A stretch of DNA of 20,177 nucleotides from Candidatus Omnitrophota bacterium (GTDB lineage Bacteria; Omnitrophota; Gorgyraeia; JABMRN01): NCBI GenBank assembly GCA_013202515.1, contig JABMRN010000167.1, positions 1 to 20,177 of the forward strand. The letters run 5' to 3'. Below the pieces are notes generated by a model, which was given only the letters and a program-made list of their open reading frames with translations, did no database searches and was not told the origin of the DNA. The position numbers and the translations under genes were made by a program. Positions 1 through 8,563 of the stretch are shown one piece after another. Numbering within the stretch: position 1 is the stretch's first letter; the number at the start of each line of letters is the position of its first letter.

Positions 1-590
1 TAGGCTGTTTCAGTTTTTATCCCGGTAAAAATCTTGGAGCTTGCGGAGACGGCGGCATGGTTGTGACCAATGACGCAAATATTGCCGAGACAATAAGAAT
101 GCTTCGAAATTATGGTTCAAAAATAAAGTACTTCCATGAGTTTAGAGGATTTAACAGCCGCTTGGATACCATTCAGGCCTCAATCTTGAGGGTGAAGCTG
201 GCGAAATTGGATTCATGGAATAAAAAACGTAGAAATGCGGCATCGCGATATAAGGATTTACTGAAGAATCTTGATTTTATACTGCCGGAAGAAAAATCTT
301 ACGCAAAACATGTTTATCATCTTTATGTTGCCCGCGTAAAGAAAAGAAACGAATTGCTAGACTATTTAAAATCGGAAGGAGTTTTTGCCGGTATCCATTA
401 CCCCATACCTATTCACCTGCTGGAGGCATACGCGGACTTGGGATATGGCAAAAATAGTTTTCCGATTACGGAAAGATATGCGGGTGAGCTTATTTCCCTG
501 CCCATGTTTCCGGAAATTACAGTAGAAGAAATCGATTATATTGCAGAAAAGGTAAAATGTTTTTTAACGGGCGGTGAACATTTGCGATGA
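1..590 (+). CDS. DegT/DnrJ/EryC1/StrS sugar aminotransferase, 5' truncated by window edge
   Basis: This is the C-terminal part of a PLP-dependent aminotransferase that transfers an amino group, usually from glutamate, to a keto-sugar nucleotide. The open frame runs to the left edge of the window. It begins upstream of the first ATG (57) and reads CFSFYPGKNLGACGDGG, the family signature with the PLP-binding lysine at bases 27-29. ATG 57 is therefore internal, not the start. Downstream are the family motifs NSRLDTIQASIL and KLDSWNKKR, and then GIHYPIPIHLLEAY, a form common in 3-aminotransferases such as the FdtB, WbpE and DesV types. The exact sugar cannot be read from this fragment. The stop overlaps the next start as ATGA (587-590), so the two genes are probably translationally coupled. 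The family call is firm; the substrate is open. Confidence 0.93.
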   Translation, partial: GCFSFYPGKNLGACGDGGMVVTNDANIAETIRMLRNYGSKIKYFHEFRGFNSRLDTIQASILRVKLAKLDSWNKKRRNAASRYKDLLKNLDFILPEEKSYAKHVYHLYVARVKKRNELLDYLKSEGVFAGIHYPIPIHLLEAYADLGYGKNSFPITERYAGELISLPMFPEITVEEIDYIAEKVKCFLTGGEHLR

Positions 591-2041
591 AGATACTTTT
601 TGCGTTTCAAAACAACGAATGGTTAGGCATAGAATATCTCTCTTCGGTACTGAAGCGCGCAGGACATGCAACCGATCTGGTATTTGATCCAGGCATGGGG
701 GACGTGGAGTTTAAATTTAAAACATTGGAAAAGATTGTCGAACGCAGAATTCTCAGCAACATGCTTAATAGAGCAAAAAAGTTCTCACCGGATATAAGTG
801 CTTTTCCCTGCCATTCCAACCTATATCCATGGATGAATAAGATGGCTGCGGTGTTTAAAGAAACTTTTAGAATTCCAATAATCGCTGGCGGCATGCACCC
901 GACTTTTTTTCCGGATATTGTGATTTCTAATCCCAATATTGATATGATTTGCCGGGGTGAAGGCGAAGCTGCTTTATTAGAGCTTGTCGAAGGTATGGAA
1001 AATAATTTAGATTATTTGGGAACCAGAAACATGTGGATCAAAAGAAAAGACAGGATAATTAAAAACGAAATAAGACCTTTATTGGATAATCTGGATAGCT
1101 TACCATTTCCAGATAAAGATTTGTTTTACCAATACAGGTCTTTTTCTGATCGGGCATATGTTATGACTGCAAGAGGTTGCCCTTATGATTGTTCTTACTG
1201 CTTTAATCATAGCATGAAAGCATTGTATCAAGGCAAAGGTTCTTATGTGCGAAGGCGCAGCGTGGATAATGTCATTGAAGAATTAAAAATATATAAAACG
1301 AAATATAAAATAAAAGAAATCTTTTTCTACGATGATGTTTTTACATTAGATATCGGTTGGCTAAGAAGATTCAGGTCTCAATACAGAAAGGAAATTAATT
1401 TGCCCTTTAAATGTATGGTAAGGGCAAATTGCTTATCTCAGGAAAAGGTGGAAATTTTAAAGGAGGCAGGCTGTATATATGTAGATATTGGAGTAGAATC
1501 CGGGTCTGATAAGATAAGAAACGGGATTATGAATCGCAATATAGAAAGAGCCACAATTTTAGAAGCAGGTCGTCTTTTGAAAGGTGTCGGAATCAAATTT
1601 ACTACACTTAACATATTTGGTTCTCCGCACGAGCTTATTTCAGATATGAAAGAAACGGTGGCTATAAACAGGCAGCTTAAGCCTACGGCTGGTGCTATAG
1701 CTAATGTTCTTTATCCTTTTCCAGGAACTAAGATTGCGGAATTAGCCGAGAAAAGCAACTATATTGACGCAAAAGTCAAAGCCGAGATAGAAAAAGGGGA
1801 GGGTGCTTACAGGGGGGCTACTCTACTAAAGCATCCTCTTGAGAAAGAAATAGTCAAATACCATACTTTTATGCCAATAATAATAAGATTACCACGGTGG
1901 ATGGAGAGTTTAGTGTTAAGCCTGCCTACCTGGCGCATATTTCGTTTTATTTCAATTTTCTTTTCCACCAGCCCAAGGAATTTGTTTATAAGAATCAAAG
2001 AGCAGATTCAATCGCTATACTATGCTTTGATGAGGCAGTAA
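587..2041 (+). CDS. B12-binding domain radical SAM protein (first copy)
   Basis: The 484-residue protein has an N-terminal Rossmann-like cobalamin-binding domain (about 1-140) with the family hallmarks AGGMHPTFFPD and ICRGEGEAALLEL. A radical SAM barrel follows, with its 4Fe-4S motif C198-x3-C202-x2-C205 in ARGCPYDCSYC. Further landmarks are FFYDDVFT, GVESGSD and PFPGTKIAE, as in the BchE/HpnP-like methyltransferase and cyclase superfamily. The usual cobalamin-coordinating DxHxxG motif is not obvious, which is common in this group, so B12 binding is inferred from fold and family. Such proteins often methylate unactivated carbons, but the substrate cannot be predicted. The C-terminal tail, after about residue 430, is rich in hydrophobic and basic residues and may be amphipathic. 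The gene overlaps the aminotransferase by 4 bases. The later genes at 2791 and 12844 share its architecture. Confidence 0.9.
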   Translation: MKILFAFQNNEWLGIEYLSSVLKRAGHATDLVFDPGMGDVEFKFKTLEKIVERRILSNMLNRAKKFSPDISAFPCHSNLYPWMNKMAAVFKETFRIPIIAGGMHPTFFPDIVISNPNIDMICRGEGEAALLELVEGMENNLDYLGTRNMWIKRKDRIIKNEIRPLLDNLDSLPFPDKDLFYQYRSFSDRAYVMTARGCPYDCSYCFNHSMKALYQGKGSYVRRRSVDNVIEELKIYKTKYKIKEIFFYDDVFTLDIGWLRRFRSQYRKEINLPFKCMVRANCLSQEKVEILKEAGCIYVDIGVESGSDKIRNGIMNRNIERATILEAGRLLKGVGIKFTTLNIFGSPHELISDMKETVAINRQLKPTAGAIANVLYPFPGTKIAELAEKSNYIDAKVKAEIEKGEGAYRGATLLKHPLEKEIVKYHTFMPIIIRLPRWMESLVLSLPTWRIFRFISIFFSTSPRNLFIRIKEQIQSLYYALMRQ

Positions 2042-2048
2042 AGAAAGG
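2042..2048 (+). promoter_or_regulatory. Ribosome binding site fixing the GT2 start at 2059
   Basis: AGAAAGG lies 10 bases upstream of ATG 2059 and immediately after the stop codon of the preceding gene. It supports starting the glycosyltransferase at 2059. The alternative upstream ATG at 1897 would lie deep inside the previous gene and would give an N-terminus unlike the family. Confidence 0.6.
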
Positions 2049-2058
2049 TTATGGCAAT

Positions 2059-2787
2059 ATGGACAGAAAAGAGAAGATAATAGCTATTATTCCGGCTTTG
2101 AAAGAAGAAGGCAAGATCGGTACGGTTGTTTCACGCTTAAAGAAAGAGGCAGCTGATTTTATAGATGAAATACTGGTTGTCGATGATGGTTCCAAGGATA
2201 ACACAGCTAGCGAGGCAGAAAATCAGGGCGCCATGGTGATATCTCATGAACACAATAGAGGAGTTGGATCCGCCATAAGGACAGGCATAGATTATGCTTT
2301 GGAAAATAAATATGATATTGCGGTAATTATGGGCGGCGATAATCAAGATAATCCCAGAGAAATCAAGCGTGTTGTTTACCCTATACTGCATGATCATTTT
2401 GATTTTGTGCAGGGTTCCCGCTATATGGCAGGAGGAGAGAGGGTAAACATACCACTGTTTCGCTGGATTACCACAGGAGTGTATTCACTTCTATTTAAGA
2501 TTATTGTGAGATTTCCCATTTCAGATGGGACTAACGGATTTCGCGCATTTAAACTACGCATCTTTAGCAATAAAGAAATAAATATCTGGCAGAAGTGGCT
2601 GGATCGATATGAACTGGAGCCGTATCTTTTTTATAAAGCTATTAAATCTAATCTTAAGGTGACAGAAGCGCCTGTTACTAAGAGTTATCCCACCGGAGAT
2701 ATCGGATATACCAAGATGATACCGATATTAGATTGGTGGCGCATTATAAGACCTATTTTTTTATTAAAATTAAAATTAAAAAAATAA
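2059..2787 (+). CDS. GT2 glycosyltransferase, dolichyl-phosphate-mannose synthase-like
   Basis: The 242-residue protein is a family 2 glycosyltransferase of the DPM1/DPG-synthase type, which moves a sugar from a nucleotide donor to a polyprenyl phosphate or a related acceptor. It opens with IIAIIPALKEEGKIG. The nucleotide-binding segment ILVVDDGSKDNT follows at about 38-49, then NRGVGSAIRTG, the acidic metal-binding segment GGDNQD (92-97), GSRYMAGG and DGTNGFRAF. No C-terminal membrane domain is present, so it is probably soluble or peripheral. The frame is open back to 1897, but the family N-terminus and an AGAAAGG site favour ATG 2059. It sits between two B12 radical SAM genes and may supply their glycolipid substrate; that link is inference from position only. 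Confidence 0.9.
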   Translation: MDRKEKIIAIIPALKEEGKIGTVVSRLKKEAADFIDEILVVDDGSKDNTASEAENQGAMVISHEHNRGVGSAIRTGIDYALENKYDIAVIMGGDNQDNPREIKRVVYPILHDHFDFVQGSRYMAGGERVNIPLFRWITTGVYSLLFKIIVRFPISDGTNGFRAFKLRIFSNKEINIWQKWLDRYELEPYLFYKAIKSNLKVTEAPVTKSYPTGDIGYTKMIPILDWWRIIRPIFLLKLKLKK

Positions 2788-2790
2788 AAA

Positions 2791-4236
2791 ATGTCTATAT
2801 TATTAGTAAATCCTCCTCGAATCATAGAGAAAGGTAATATCTGGAAGAAGATAGATAGGGCGCTGCCCCCGTTAGGCCTAGCTTGTATTGCTTCATATCT
2901 TGAAAGAAATGCCCAAAATGTACATATATTGGATTTACAAGCTGAACAGATGAATCCCGATCAGTATAAGCATAAAATCAGAGAGATAAGACCTGATTTT
3001 ATAGGTATTACTTCCACAACAGTTGAGATAAAAGGAGCATTAAATATCGCAAAACTTTCAAAAGAGATATTGCCGGAGACTAAAATCGTATTTGGCGGCG
3101 CACATCCCTCTATATTGCCGGATGAAGTATTGTCAGATAGTCACGTAGATTTCGTTATCAGAGGGGAAGGAGAGCGCACCCTTCATGAATTAATGACAGG
3201 TTTCAAAAACATAGACAATATAAAGGGTTTGTCTTATAAGCTTAACGGTGTAATAAAGCACAATCCTTCGCGCCTGGTTATCGAGAATTTAGATGAAATG
3301 CCTATGCCTGCTTATCAGTTACTGCCTATGGATAAATACAAACCCTCCCTAGGTAATTATAAAAGGTTGCCAGCTATAAGCATGATTGCCAATAGGGGTT
3401 GTCCCGGCCGATGCACTTTTTGCTATACGGGGATTTCTGGTAAGAAAATTAGAACAAGATCGGCTTCAAAGCTGATTGATGAAATACAAATGCTGCAAAA
3501 AGATTATGGTATAAGAGAAATATCTTTTTATGACGACACATTTACAGCCCTTCAAAAAAATATAACAGAGTTTTGTGAGCGTATGATAAAAGAAAATATC
3601 GATATTACGTGGAGTTGCATGTCGAGAGTGGATTTTGTAAACGAAAAGATGCTTCGGTTGATGAAAAAAGCAGGGTGCCATCAGATAGGCTACGGATTGG
3701 AATCAGCAAGCCCGGAAATATTAAAAAATATTGGGAAATCAACCTCTTTAATACGTATAAGGGAAGCTGTTAGATTAACGAAGAAAGCCGGTATTAATGT
3801 TAGAGCAATGTTCATGCTGGGAAATCCTGGCGAGACAGAAGAAACGTTAGAACAAACAATAAATTTTGCATTGGGAATTAATCCGGATATTGTCATTTTT
3901 AATATAACGACGCCTTTGCCTGGAACAGAGATGTATAATTGGGCGAAAAAAAACGGTTATCTTCTTAACGTTAGCTGGGATAAATTTGATTTGGCTAACG
4001 TTGTGATGCGTCTGCCAACCGTTAGTTCTGAGACAATAATGAAATCTTACCACTATGCTTATAAAAGATTTTATATGAGACCCGCTTATATAATGAACTG
4101 CCTTTTTAAAATGCGATCTTTATCAGACTTGAAAAACAATGTTAGAACGTTTGTTTCCTTATTATCTTTCAATGCTGAAAGAAGAAAAGATTTGGGAGAT
4201 AATAATGTTGTTAACACAATAGCTCCTTTGCGATGA
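2791..4236 (+). CDS. B12-binding domain radical SAM protein (second copy)
   Basis: The 481-residue protein has the same architecture as the gene at 587. It begins MSILLVNPPR, the typical cobalamin-domain start, and has PPLGLACIASYLE, GGAHPSILPDE and FVIRGEGERTLHEL. The radical SAM cysteines are C204, C208 and C211 in NRGCPGRCTFC. FYDDTFT, GYGLESASPEIL, MLGNPGETEET and PLPGTEMYNWAKK follow, all standard for B12 radical SAM proteins. It starts three bases after the preceding stop in a very A-rich stretch with no clear Shine-Dalgarno sequence, so translation probably depends on coupling. Its likeness to the gene at 587 suggests an old duplication with split specificity. The substrate is unknown; methylation or another carbon-centred reaction on a glycan or lipid precursor is a family-based guess. 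Confidence 0.9.
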   Translation: MSILLVNPPRIIEKGNIWKKIDRALPPLGLACIASYLERNAQNVHILDLQAEQMNPDQYKHKIREIRPDFIGITSTTVEIKGALNIAKLSKEILPETKIVFGGAHPSILPDEVLSDSHVDFVIRGEGERTLHELMTGFKNIDNIKGLSYKLNGVIKHNPSRLVIENLDEMPMPAYQLLPMDKYKPSLGNYKRLPAISMIANRGCPGRCTFCYTGISGKKIRTRSASKLIDEIQMLQKDYGIREISFYDDTFTALQKNITEFCERMIKENIDITWSCMSRVDFVNEKMLRLMKKAGCHQIGYGLESASPEILKNIGKSTSLIRIREAVRLTKKAGINVRAMFMLGNPGETEETLEQTINFALGINPDIVIFNITTPLPGTEMYNWAKKNGYLLNVSWDKFDLANVVMRLPTVSSETIMKSYHYAYKRFYMRPAYIMNCLFKMRSLSDLKNNVRTFVSLLSFNAERRKDLGDNNVVNTIAPLR

Positions 4237-4268
4237 TGAAAAAAGTAAATGTAATAGATGTTGTTTAG
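4233..4268 (+). other. Possible mini-ORF or broken start ahead of the methyltransferase
   Basis: An ATG at 4233 overlaps the preceding stop as ATGA, the coupling arrangement used elsewhere in this locus. It encodes only MMKKVNVIDVV before a TAG at 4266. The methyltransferase frame lies one base away. This could be chance, a tiny coupling peptide, or the remains of the original start of the methyltransferase after a frameshift or base-call error near GTTGTTT (4259-4266). It is not claimed as a real gene. Confidence 0.2.
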
Positions 4269-5058
4269 AGATTGGCTGTGTGCAGGCTTTAAATTTAGAG
4301 AGGAAACATTTGGATATGAAGTGTACACAGAAAATTTTTATAAAGATTCAATGATAAATTCACGTAAGTCGGCAGAAACAATAATACCGCTGATTTTAGA
4401 TATGATTCCTGTTCGGTCAGTTATCGATGTTGGTTGCGGGGTGGGCGTCTGGTTGTCGATATTTGCCAAACGCGGCATTGATGACATTCTTGGTGTGGAC
4501 GGAAAATGGCTAGCTAAAAAATATCTGCAAATAGCAAAAGAAAAATTTTTGTCACATGATTTGAGAAAAAGCTTAAAAATAGACAGGCAGTTCGATTTAG
4601 TTATATCGCTTGAAGTGGCCGAACATTTACCTGCAGAATGTGCGGACGATTTCGTAGATTCCCTTGTAAAACTTGGGCCGGTTGTCCTTTTTTCCGCTGC
4701 TGTTCCTATGCAAGGCGGCATTAGTCATCTCAATGAGCAGTGGCCTGATTATTGGTCCAAGCGTTTTCAGGCAAAAGGCTATGTGACGGTAGACGCAATA
4801 AGAAAGAAAATATGGCAAAAGGATATATCTTCCATCTATACTCAAAATATGCTGATTTTTGCACAAAAAGACTATTTAGAGAAACAACCTTTGCTTAAGA
4901 AAGAATTGGATAATACGTTTATTGAACAATTATCCGTTATACATCCAAGGTTTTATCTGTATAAGATAGACCCTAGAGAAGCGTTTTTGGGGCAAACCAT
5001 TGCTGCTTTGCCAGTATTGTTAATGAATTGGTTAAAACAAAAGTTAAGGATAAGATAA
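4258..5058 (+). CDS. Class I SAM-dependent methyltransferase
   Basis: The protein is 266 residues from ATG 4258. It has the Rossmann motif I SVIDVGCGVGVWL (about 54-66), the acidic SAM-ribose contact in ILGVDGKWL (Asp81), and FDLVISLEVAEHLP as motifs III and IV. The segment QGGISHLNEQWPDYW (about 152-166) is typical of methyltransferases found in bacterial polysaccharide clusters. The likely role is methylation of a sugar hydroxyl or a terminal residue. The start is uncertain. Family members usually begin close to the YTENFYKDS segment, which would fit the in-frame GTG at 4321 (GAGAGG at 4298-4303, somewhat far upstream). That would make the protein 245 residues. From ATG 4258 the first 21 residues look unrelated to the family. 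Confidence 0.85.
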   Translation: MLFRDWLCAGFKFREETFGYEVYTENFYKDSMINSRKSAETIIPLILDMIPVRSVIDVGCGVGVWLSIFAKRGIDDILGVDGKWLAKKYLQIAKEKFLSHDLRKSLKIDRQFDLVISLEVAEHLPAECADDFVDSLVKLGPVVLFSAAVPMQGGISHLNEQWPDYWSKRFQAKGYVTVDAIRKKIWQKDISSIYTQNMLIFAQKDYLEKQPLLKKELDNTFIEQLSVIHPRFYLYKIDPREAFLGQTIAALPVLLMNWLKQKLRIR

Positions 5059-5065
5059 TAGTACT

Positions 5066-6184
5066 ATGCCTGCATTAAGGGTTATGCATATTGTTCAGAG
5101 TTTGGATATGGGCGGGTTAGAAAATGTTGTTTTAAATGCCATAAAGCACTCTGACAAAGAGAAATTCAATTTTGCTGTATGTTGTTTAAGTGAAAAGTCT
5201 GATTTGAGAGAACAGCTTCAATCTGAGGGTATCCAGATCACGTATTTGAAGAAAAGGCGCGGCTTTGACTTAAGCTTGGCATTCAAGATGGCGGAAATGA
5301 TTAAAAAGAAAAAAATCGACATATTGCATACACATAACCAAAGGCCGCAGTTTTATGGATCGTTAGCGGCTAAGATTTCGGGTACTATTCTTATTCATAC
5401 AAGACATGGCAGAGATGAATTTGAAAATCGCAAAAGTGTTTTTTTGAGCAGGTTTTTTACAGTATTTGCCGATAAGGTAGTGCCTGTTTCAGAAGATATC
5501 AGACGTTCAGCAATAACTGCCGAGAGGGTACCGCAGAATAAGTTTAATGTAATAAGAAACGGCATAGACGCTGGCAAATTTGCCAACGTAACAGTTAGTC
5601 AGGAGAAGCTTAGAGAGTCGCTCGAGGTTGGGTTAGATGATAGTTTAATAGGAATTGTTGCGCGCCTTGAAAAAGTAAAAAATCACAAATTATTAATGGA
5701 TGCATTTAAAAAGGTTATAGCAATAAAACTGAAATGCAAACTTCTGATTATAGGCGACGGGGCATTAAAAAATGAATTGGTACGCTATGCAAATATGATA
5801 GGCATAATTAGAAATACGCTCTTTTTAGGATTGCGAGAAGATATTCCTGAATTATTGAGCGTCCTTGATGTCTTTGCTTTAACGTCCTTTTCCGAAGGTA
5901 TTTCCCTGGTTCTGTTAGAGGCAATGGCGTCGGGTAAGCCTATAGTAGCTACAGACGTTGGCGGGAATTCAGAACTTATAGAGAATGGAATAAATGGATT
6001 TCTTGTATCTTCCGGAGATGTCGAAGCTGTTGCCGCATCCATTCTCAAAATACTAAACGACGATAGACTCAGCCGGAAAATGAGCGCTGCTAACCAAAAA
6101 AAGGCGTTTATGCAATTTGATATCTCAAGAATGTGCAGTGAATATGAGAAGCTTTACGAGTCTATGATAGGAAAGAACATATAG
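5066..6184 (+). CDS. GT4 family glycosyltransferase (GT-B fold)
   Basis: The 372-residue retaining glycosyltransferase transfers a sugar from a nucleotide donor to a growing glycan on the cytoplasmic side. The N-terminal acceptor domain opens with MHIVQSLDMGGLENVVLN, the glycine-rich form of GT4 enzymes. It resembles the sugar transferases associated with exosortase (PEP-CTERM) glycan loci, although no other exosortase gene is visible. VIRNGIDAGKF marks the domain linker. The C-terminal donor domain has IVARLEKVKNH, LLIIGDG and the EX7E motif with Glu277 and Glu285, then ATDVGGNSELI. It starts 7 bases after the methyltransferase, with AAGGA at 5046-5050 rather far upstream. The specific linkage cannot be told. 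Confidence 0.92.
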   Translation: MPALRVMHIVQSLDMGGLENVVLNAIKHSDKEKFNFAVCCLSEKSDLREQLQSEGIQITYLKKRRGFDLSLAFKMAEMIKKKKIDILHTHNQRPQFYGSLAAKISGTILIHTRHGRDEFENRKSVFLSRFFTVFADKVVPVSEDIRRSAITAERVPQNKFNVIRNGIDAGKFANVTVSQEKLRESLEVGLDDSLIGIVARLEKVKNHKLLMDAFKKVIAIKLKCKLLIIGDGALKNELVRYANMIGIIRNTLFLGLREDIPELLSVLDVFALTSFSEGISLVLLEAMASGKPIVATDVGGNSELIENGINGFLVSSGDVEAVAASILKILNDDRLSRKMSAANQKKAFMQFDISRMCSEYEKLYESMIGKNI

Positions 6185-6187
6185 GCA

Positions 6188-7360
6188 ATGGTTATTTTAC
6201 TTTTATTGATAGTGCTTTTTAGCGTTTTCGCGGCAATCATAGTATTTAGCAAACAAATGCAGTATTGGATATTTTCGTATATAAAATGGATTTTCACAAA
6301 GAAAAATTCGCAAGATACAGATAAGCCAGTTGATATTATTTTTTGCGTTGTTGACCATTTTGAACCCAGCTTTAAAACAAAGGATCCCTTTATCCAGAAA
6401 GAGAGAATTAAGAAGTGGGTAGGAGATTATCCCAAATTTGCGAACGTTCACAGAGATTCGAATGGTTACAAACCTAAGCATACATGGTTTTTTTCTTATC
6501 ACGACGATAATAACGGAAATCTGGAGGATTTATTAAAGCTATGCCGGCAAGGATTTGGCGAAATAGAGGTTCATCTGCACCATGATCATATTCCGCCATA
6601 TTCTGATACTTCGGAAACTTTTGAGAAAAAGATTAAAGACATAATCGAACGATCTGCTTTATTGGGAATATTCGGGTCGGACAAAACAACAGGCAGGCGC
6701 AGATTTGGGTTCGTTCACGGAGATTGGGCGCTGGATAATTCGAGAGGCGGAAAATATTGTGGAATCAATAATGAGCTTGAAATTCTATCAAGATGCGGGT
6801 GCTATGCTGATTTTACCTTTCCCTCGCTTTGCGAATCCCAGCCACGAAAGATAAATTCCATATACTATGCATCTGATGATCCAAAAAAGCCTAAATCGTA
6901 TAATAGCGGGACCGATGTTAGAGTTGGCGGCAGAGAGAATGGAGATTTAATGATAATGCAAGGTCCGCTGGGTTTAAGATATAAGAAAAAGGGTAAAATT
7001 CCATTTGTTGCAATTGAGGCCTCTAATATATCAAAGACTGATTTACCAATTTCGCAGAGAATAGACTTCTGGATCAAGAGTGCCATAGGGGTAAAAGGCA
7101 GGCCCAATTGGGTATTTATTAAGGTTCATACGCACGGAGCGTTGGAAGATAACGCAGATGTGCTTTTAGGGGAACATATGCACAAAATGTACTCGTATCT
7201 CGAAAGTAAGTATAACGATGGGAAAAAATACGGGCTTCATTATGTTACCGCAAGGGAATTTTATAACATCGTAAAGGCAGCAGAAAAAGGTCTTGAGGGT
7301 AATCCTTGCCTATACAGGGATTATGTAATTGATAAACCTCCTTTTCGTGAGGCGGCATAA
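6188..7360 (+). CDS. Membrane-anchored protein of uncertain family, polysaccharide-deacetylase-like
   Basis: The 390-residue protein begins with a strongly hydrophobic segment (about 2-20) followed by aromatic and basic residues. This is probably an uncleaved signal anchor that places the rest outside the membrane. The body has several clusters that look like metal-site or catalytic residues: VVDHFEP (Asp56, His57), EVHLHHDH (127-134), FVHGDWALDNSRGG (Asp180 and nearby) and KVHTHG (His314, His316). The order Asp, His-rich strand, later His resembles NodB/CE4 polysaccharide deacetylases and related barrel deacetylases, but the canonical CE4 motifs are not matched. I recall similar proteins in exopolysaccharide loci annotated as hypothetical. 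Its place between two GT4 genes, three bases from each, implies a role in glycan modification. The function is inferred, not shown. Confidence 0.75.
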   Translation: MVILLLLIVLFSVFAAIIVFSKQMQYWIFSYIKWIFTKKNSQDTDKPVDIIFCVVDHFEPSFKTKDPFIQKERIKKWVGDYPKFANVHRDSNGYKPKHTWFFSYHDDNNGNLEDLLKLCRQGFGEIEVHLHHDHIPPYSDTSETFEKKIKDIIERSALLGIFGSDKTTGRRRFGFVHGDWALDNSRGGKYCGINNELEILSRCGCYADFTFPSLCESQPRKINSIYYASDDPKKPKSYNSGTDVRVGGRENGDLMIMQGPLGLRYKKKGKIPFVAIEASNISKTDLPISQRIDFWIKSAIGVKGRPNWVFIKVHTHGALEDNADVLLGEHMHKMYSYLESKYNDGKKYGLHYVTAREFYNIVKAAEKGLEGNPCLYRDYVIDKPPFREAA

Positions 7361-7362
7361 AT

Positions 7363-8535
7363 ATGAAAGTATTATTTCTTTCTAATCTATATCCGAATTC
7401 CAAGGAGCCGGCACGCGCTACTTTCAACAGACAGAAAATAGCGCATTTAAAGGATTACTGCGAAATTACGGTAGTAGCGCCTGTGCAAAGCCACCCTTTT
7501 AAATCTTACATTGAAAAAAGAATCAAGCACATTCCGCCAAAAGAGGTAATAGACGGACTGGATGTTTATCATCCGCGTGTGTTATATATTCCCAAGTTAT
7601 TTAGGCTCTCCTATGGTATTTTATATTATTTCGGAGTGCGTAAGCTAATTAGTAGGCTACATAAAATAAATAAATTTGATGTTGTTTTTTCAAGCTGGCT
7701 TTATCCGGATGGTTATGCAGCCATGGCATTGGCTGGCAAGCTAAAGATACCTTTTATAGTAGAGGCGCTCGGTTCAGATATAAATATCTATTTAAAAACT
7801 TTTATCCGCAAGCTCATGATTACTCAGACACTCAAAAAAGCAGACTATATTTTGACTGCAAGCGAACACCTTAAAAATAAAATTTGCAGCCTTGGCATTC
7901 CGGGAAATAAAATATCAACCATTCACATTGGCGTTGACCGTAATCTTTTTTTTCCGGTAAAGCAGGAACTCGCAAGAAATAATCTTGGCATTAAAGCGGA
8001 TGAGAAACTAATACTTTTTATTGGCAGCCTTGTTAGGTTAAAAGGACTTCAGTATTTAGTTAAAGCGCTTAAACAGCATGAAAAACATAAATGGAAACTT
8101 TTTATAGTAGGCGAAGGTTCTTTGTACGGTACCCTAAAGCGTATGATTGATAATTTCTCTATGAATGATAGGGTGGTATTTGTCGGTCCCTGCCTTCATG
8201 AGAATATACCGCTTTGGATAAATGCTTCTGATTTATTGTGCCTGCCGAGCCTTTGCGAGGGGATTCCGAATGTTATTTTGGAGGCATTTGCCTGCGGTAT
8301 TCCAGTCGTTGCAAGTCGTGTCGGAGGTGTTTCGGAAATCGTTGTTAACGAAAGACTCGGTGAATTAATAGAGCCAAAAAATATAAAGGCGCTGGAACGC
8401 GGCATTGAAAAGGTTTTTGATAAGGAATGGGAGAGAACCTATATATCCGAGTATACAGGCAAATTTTCATGGAATGCAGCTGCTAAATTAATATTTAAGC
8501 ACATTGAGATATGCAGCGCCAAATCTAGGGGGTAG
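7363..8535 (+). CDS. GT4 family glycosyltransferase (second)
   Basis: The 390-residue GT-B fold enzyme begins MKVLFLSNLYPNSKEPARATF, shown here as one of the commonest GT4 openings. The segment SSWLYPDGYAA and EALGSDINIY lie in the N-terminal domain, and TIHIGVDRNLFFP forms the linker. The C-terminal donor-binding domain has LFIGSLVRLKGLQYL, LFIVGEGS and the EX7E pair Glu299 and Glu307 in LCEGIPNVILEAFACG. VVASRVGGVSEIV follows. No membrane segment is seen. The gene follows the preceding stop by two bases. After it comes the longest gap of the window, 40 bases. Donor and acceptor are unknown. Confidence 0.93.
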   Translation: MKVLFLSNLYPNSKEPARATFNRQKIAHLKDYCEITVVAPVQSHPFKSYIEKRIKHIPPKEVIDGLDVYHPRVLYIPKLFRLSYGILYYFGVRKLISRLHKINKFDVVFSSWLYPDGYAAMALAGKLKIPFIVEALGSDINIYLKTFIRKLMITQTLKKADYILTASEHLKNKICSLGIPGNKISTIHIGVDRNLFFPVKQELARNNLGIKADEKLILFIGSLVRLKGLQYLVKALKQHEKHKWKLFIVGEGSLYGTLKRMIDNFSMNDRVVFVGPCLHENIPLWINASDLLCLPSLCEGIPNVILEAFACGIPVVASRVGGVSEIVVNERLGELIEPKNIKALERGIEKVFDKEWERTYISEYTGKFSWNAAAKLIFKHIEICSAKSRG

Positions 8536-8547
8536 GGTGTTAGACAG

Positions 8548-8562
8548 CAATTTATAAAATTG
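8548..8562 (+). repeat. Small inverted repeat in the 40-base gap before the acyltransferase
   Basis: CAATTT (8548-8553) and AAATTG (8557-8562) are perfect inverted arms around ATA. All pairs but one are A-T, so any hairpin would be weak. No T-run follows, so this is not a rho-independent terminator. It ends two bases before the ribosome binding site at 8564-8570. Confidence 0.3.
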
Positions 8563-8563
8563 T

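Noticed and set aside
1897..2058. In-frame upstream extension of the GT2 gene to ATG 1897
   Set aside because: It would overlap the B12 radical SAM gene by 145 bases, and its sequence does not match the glycosyltransferase N-terminus. ATG 2059 with AGAAAGG upstream is better.
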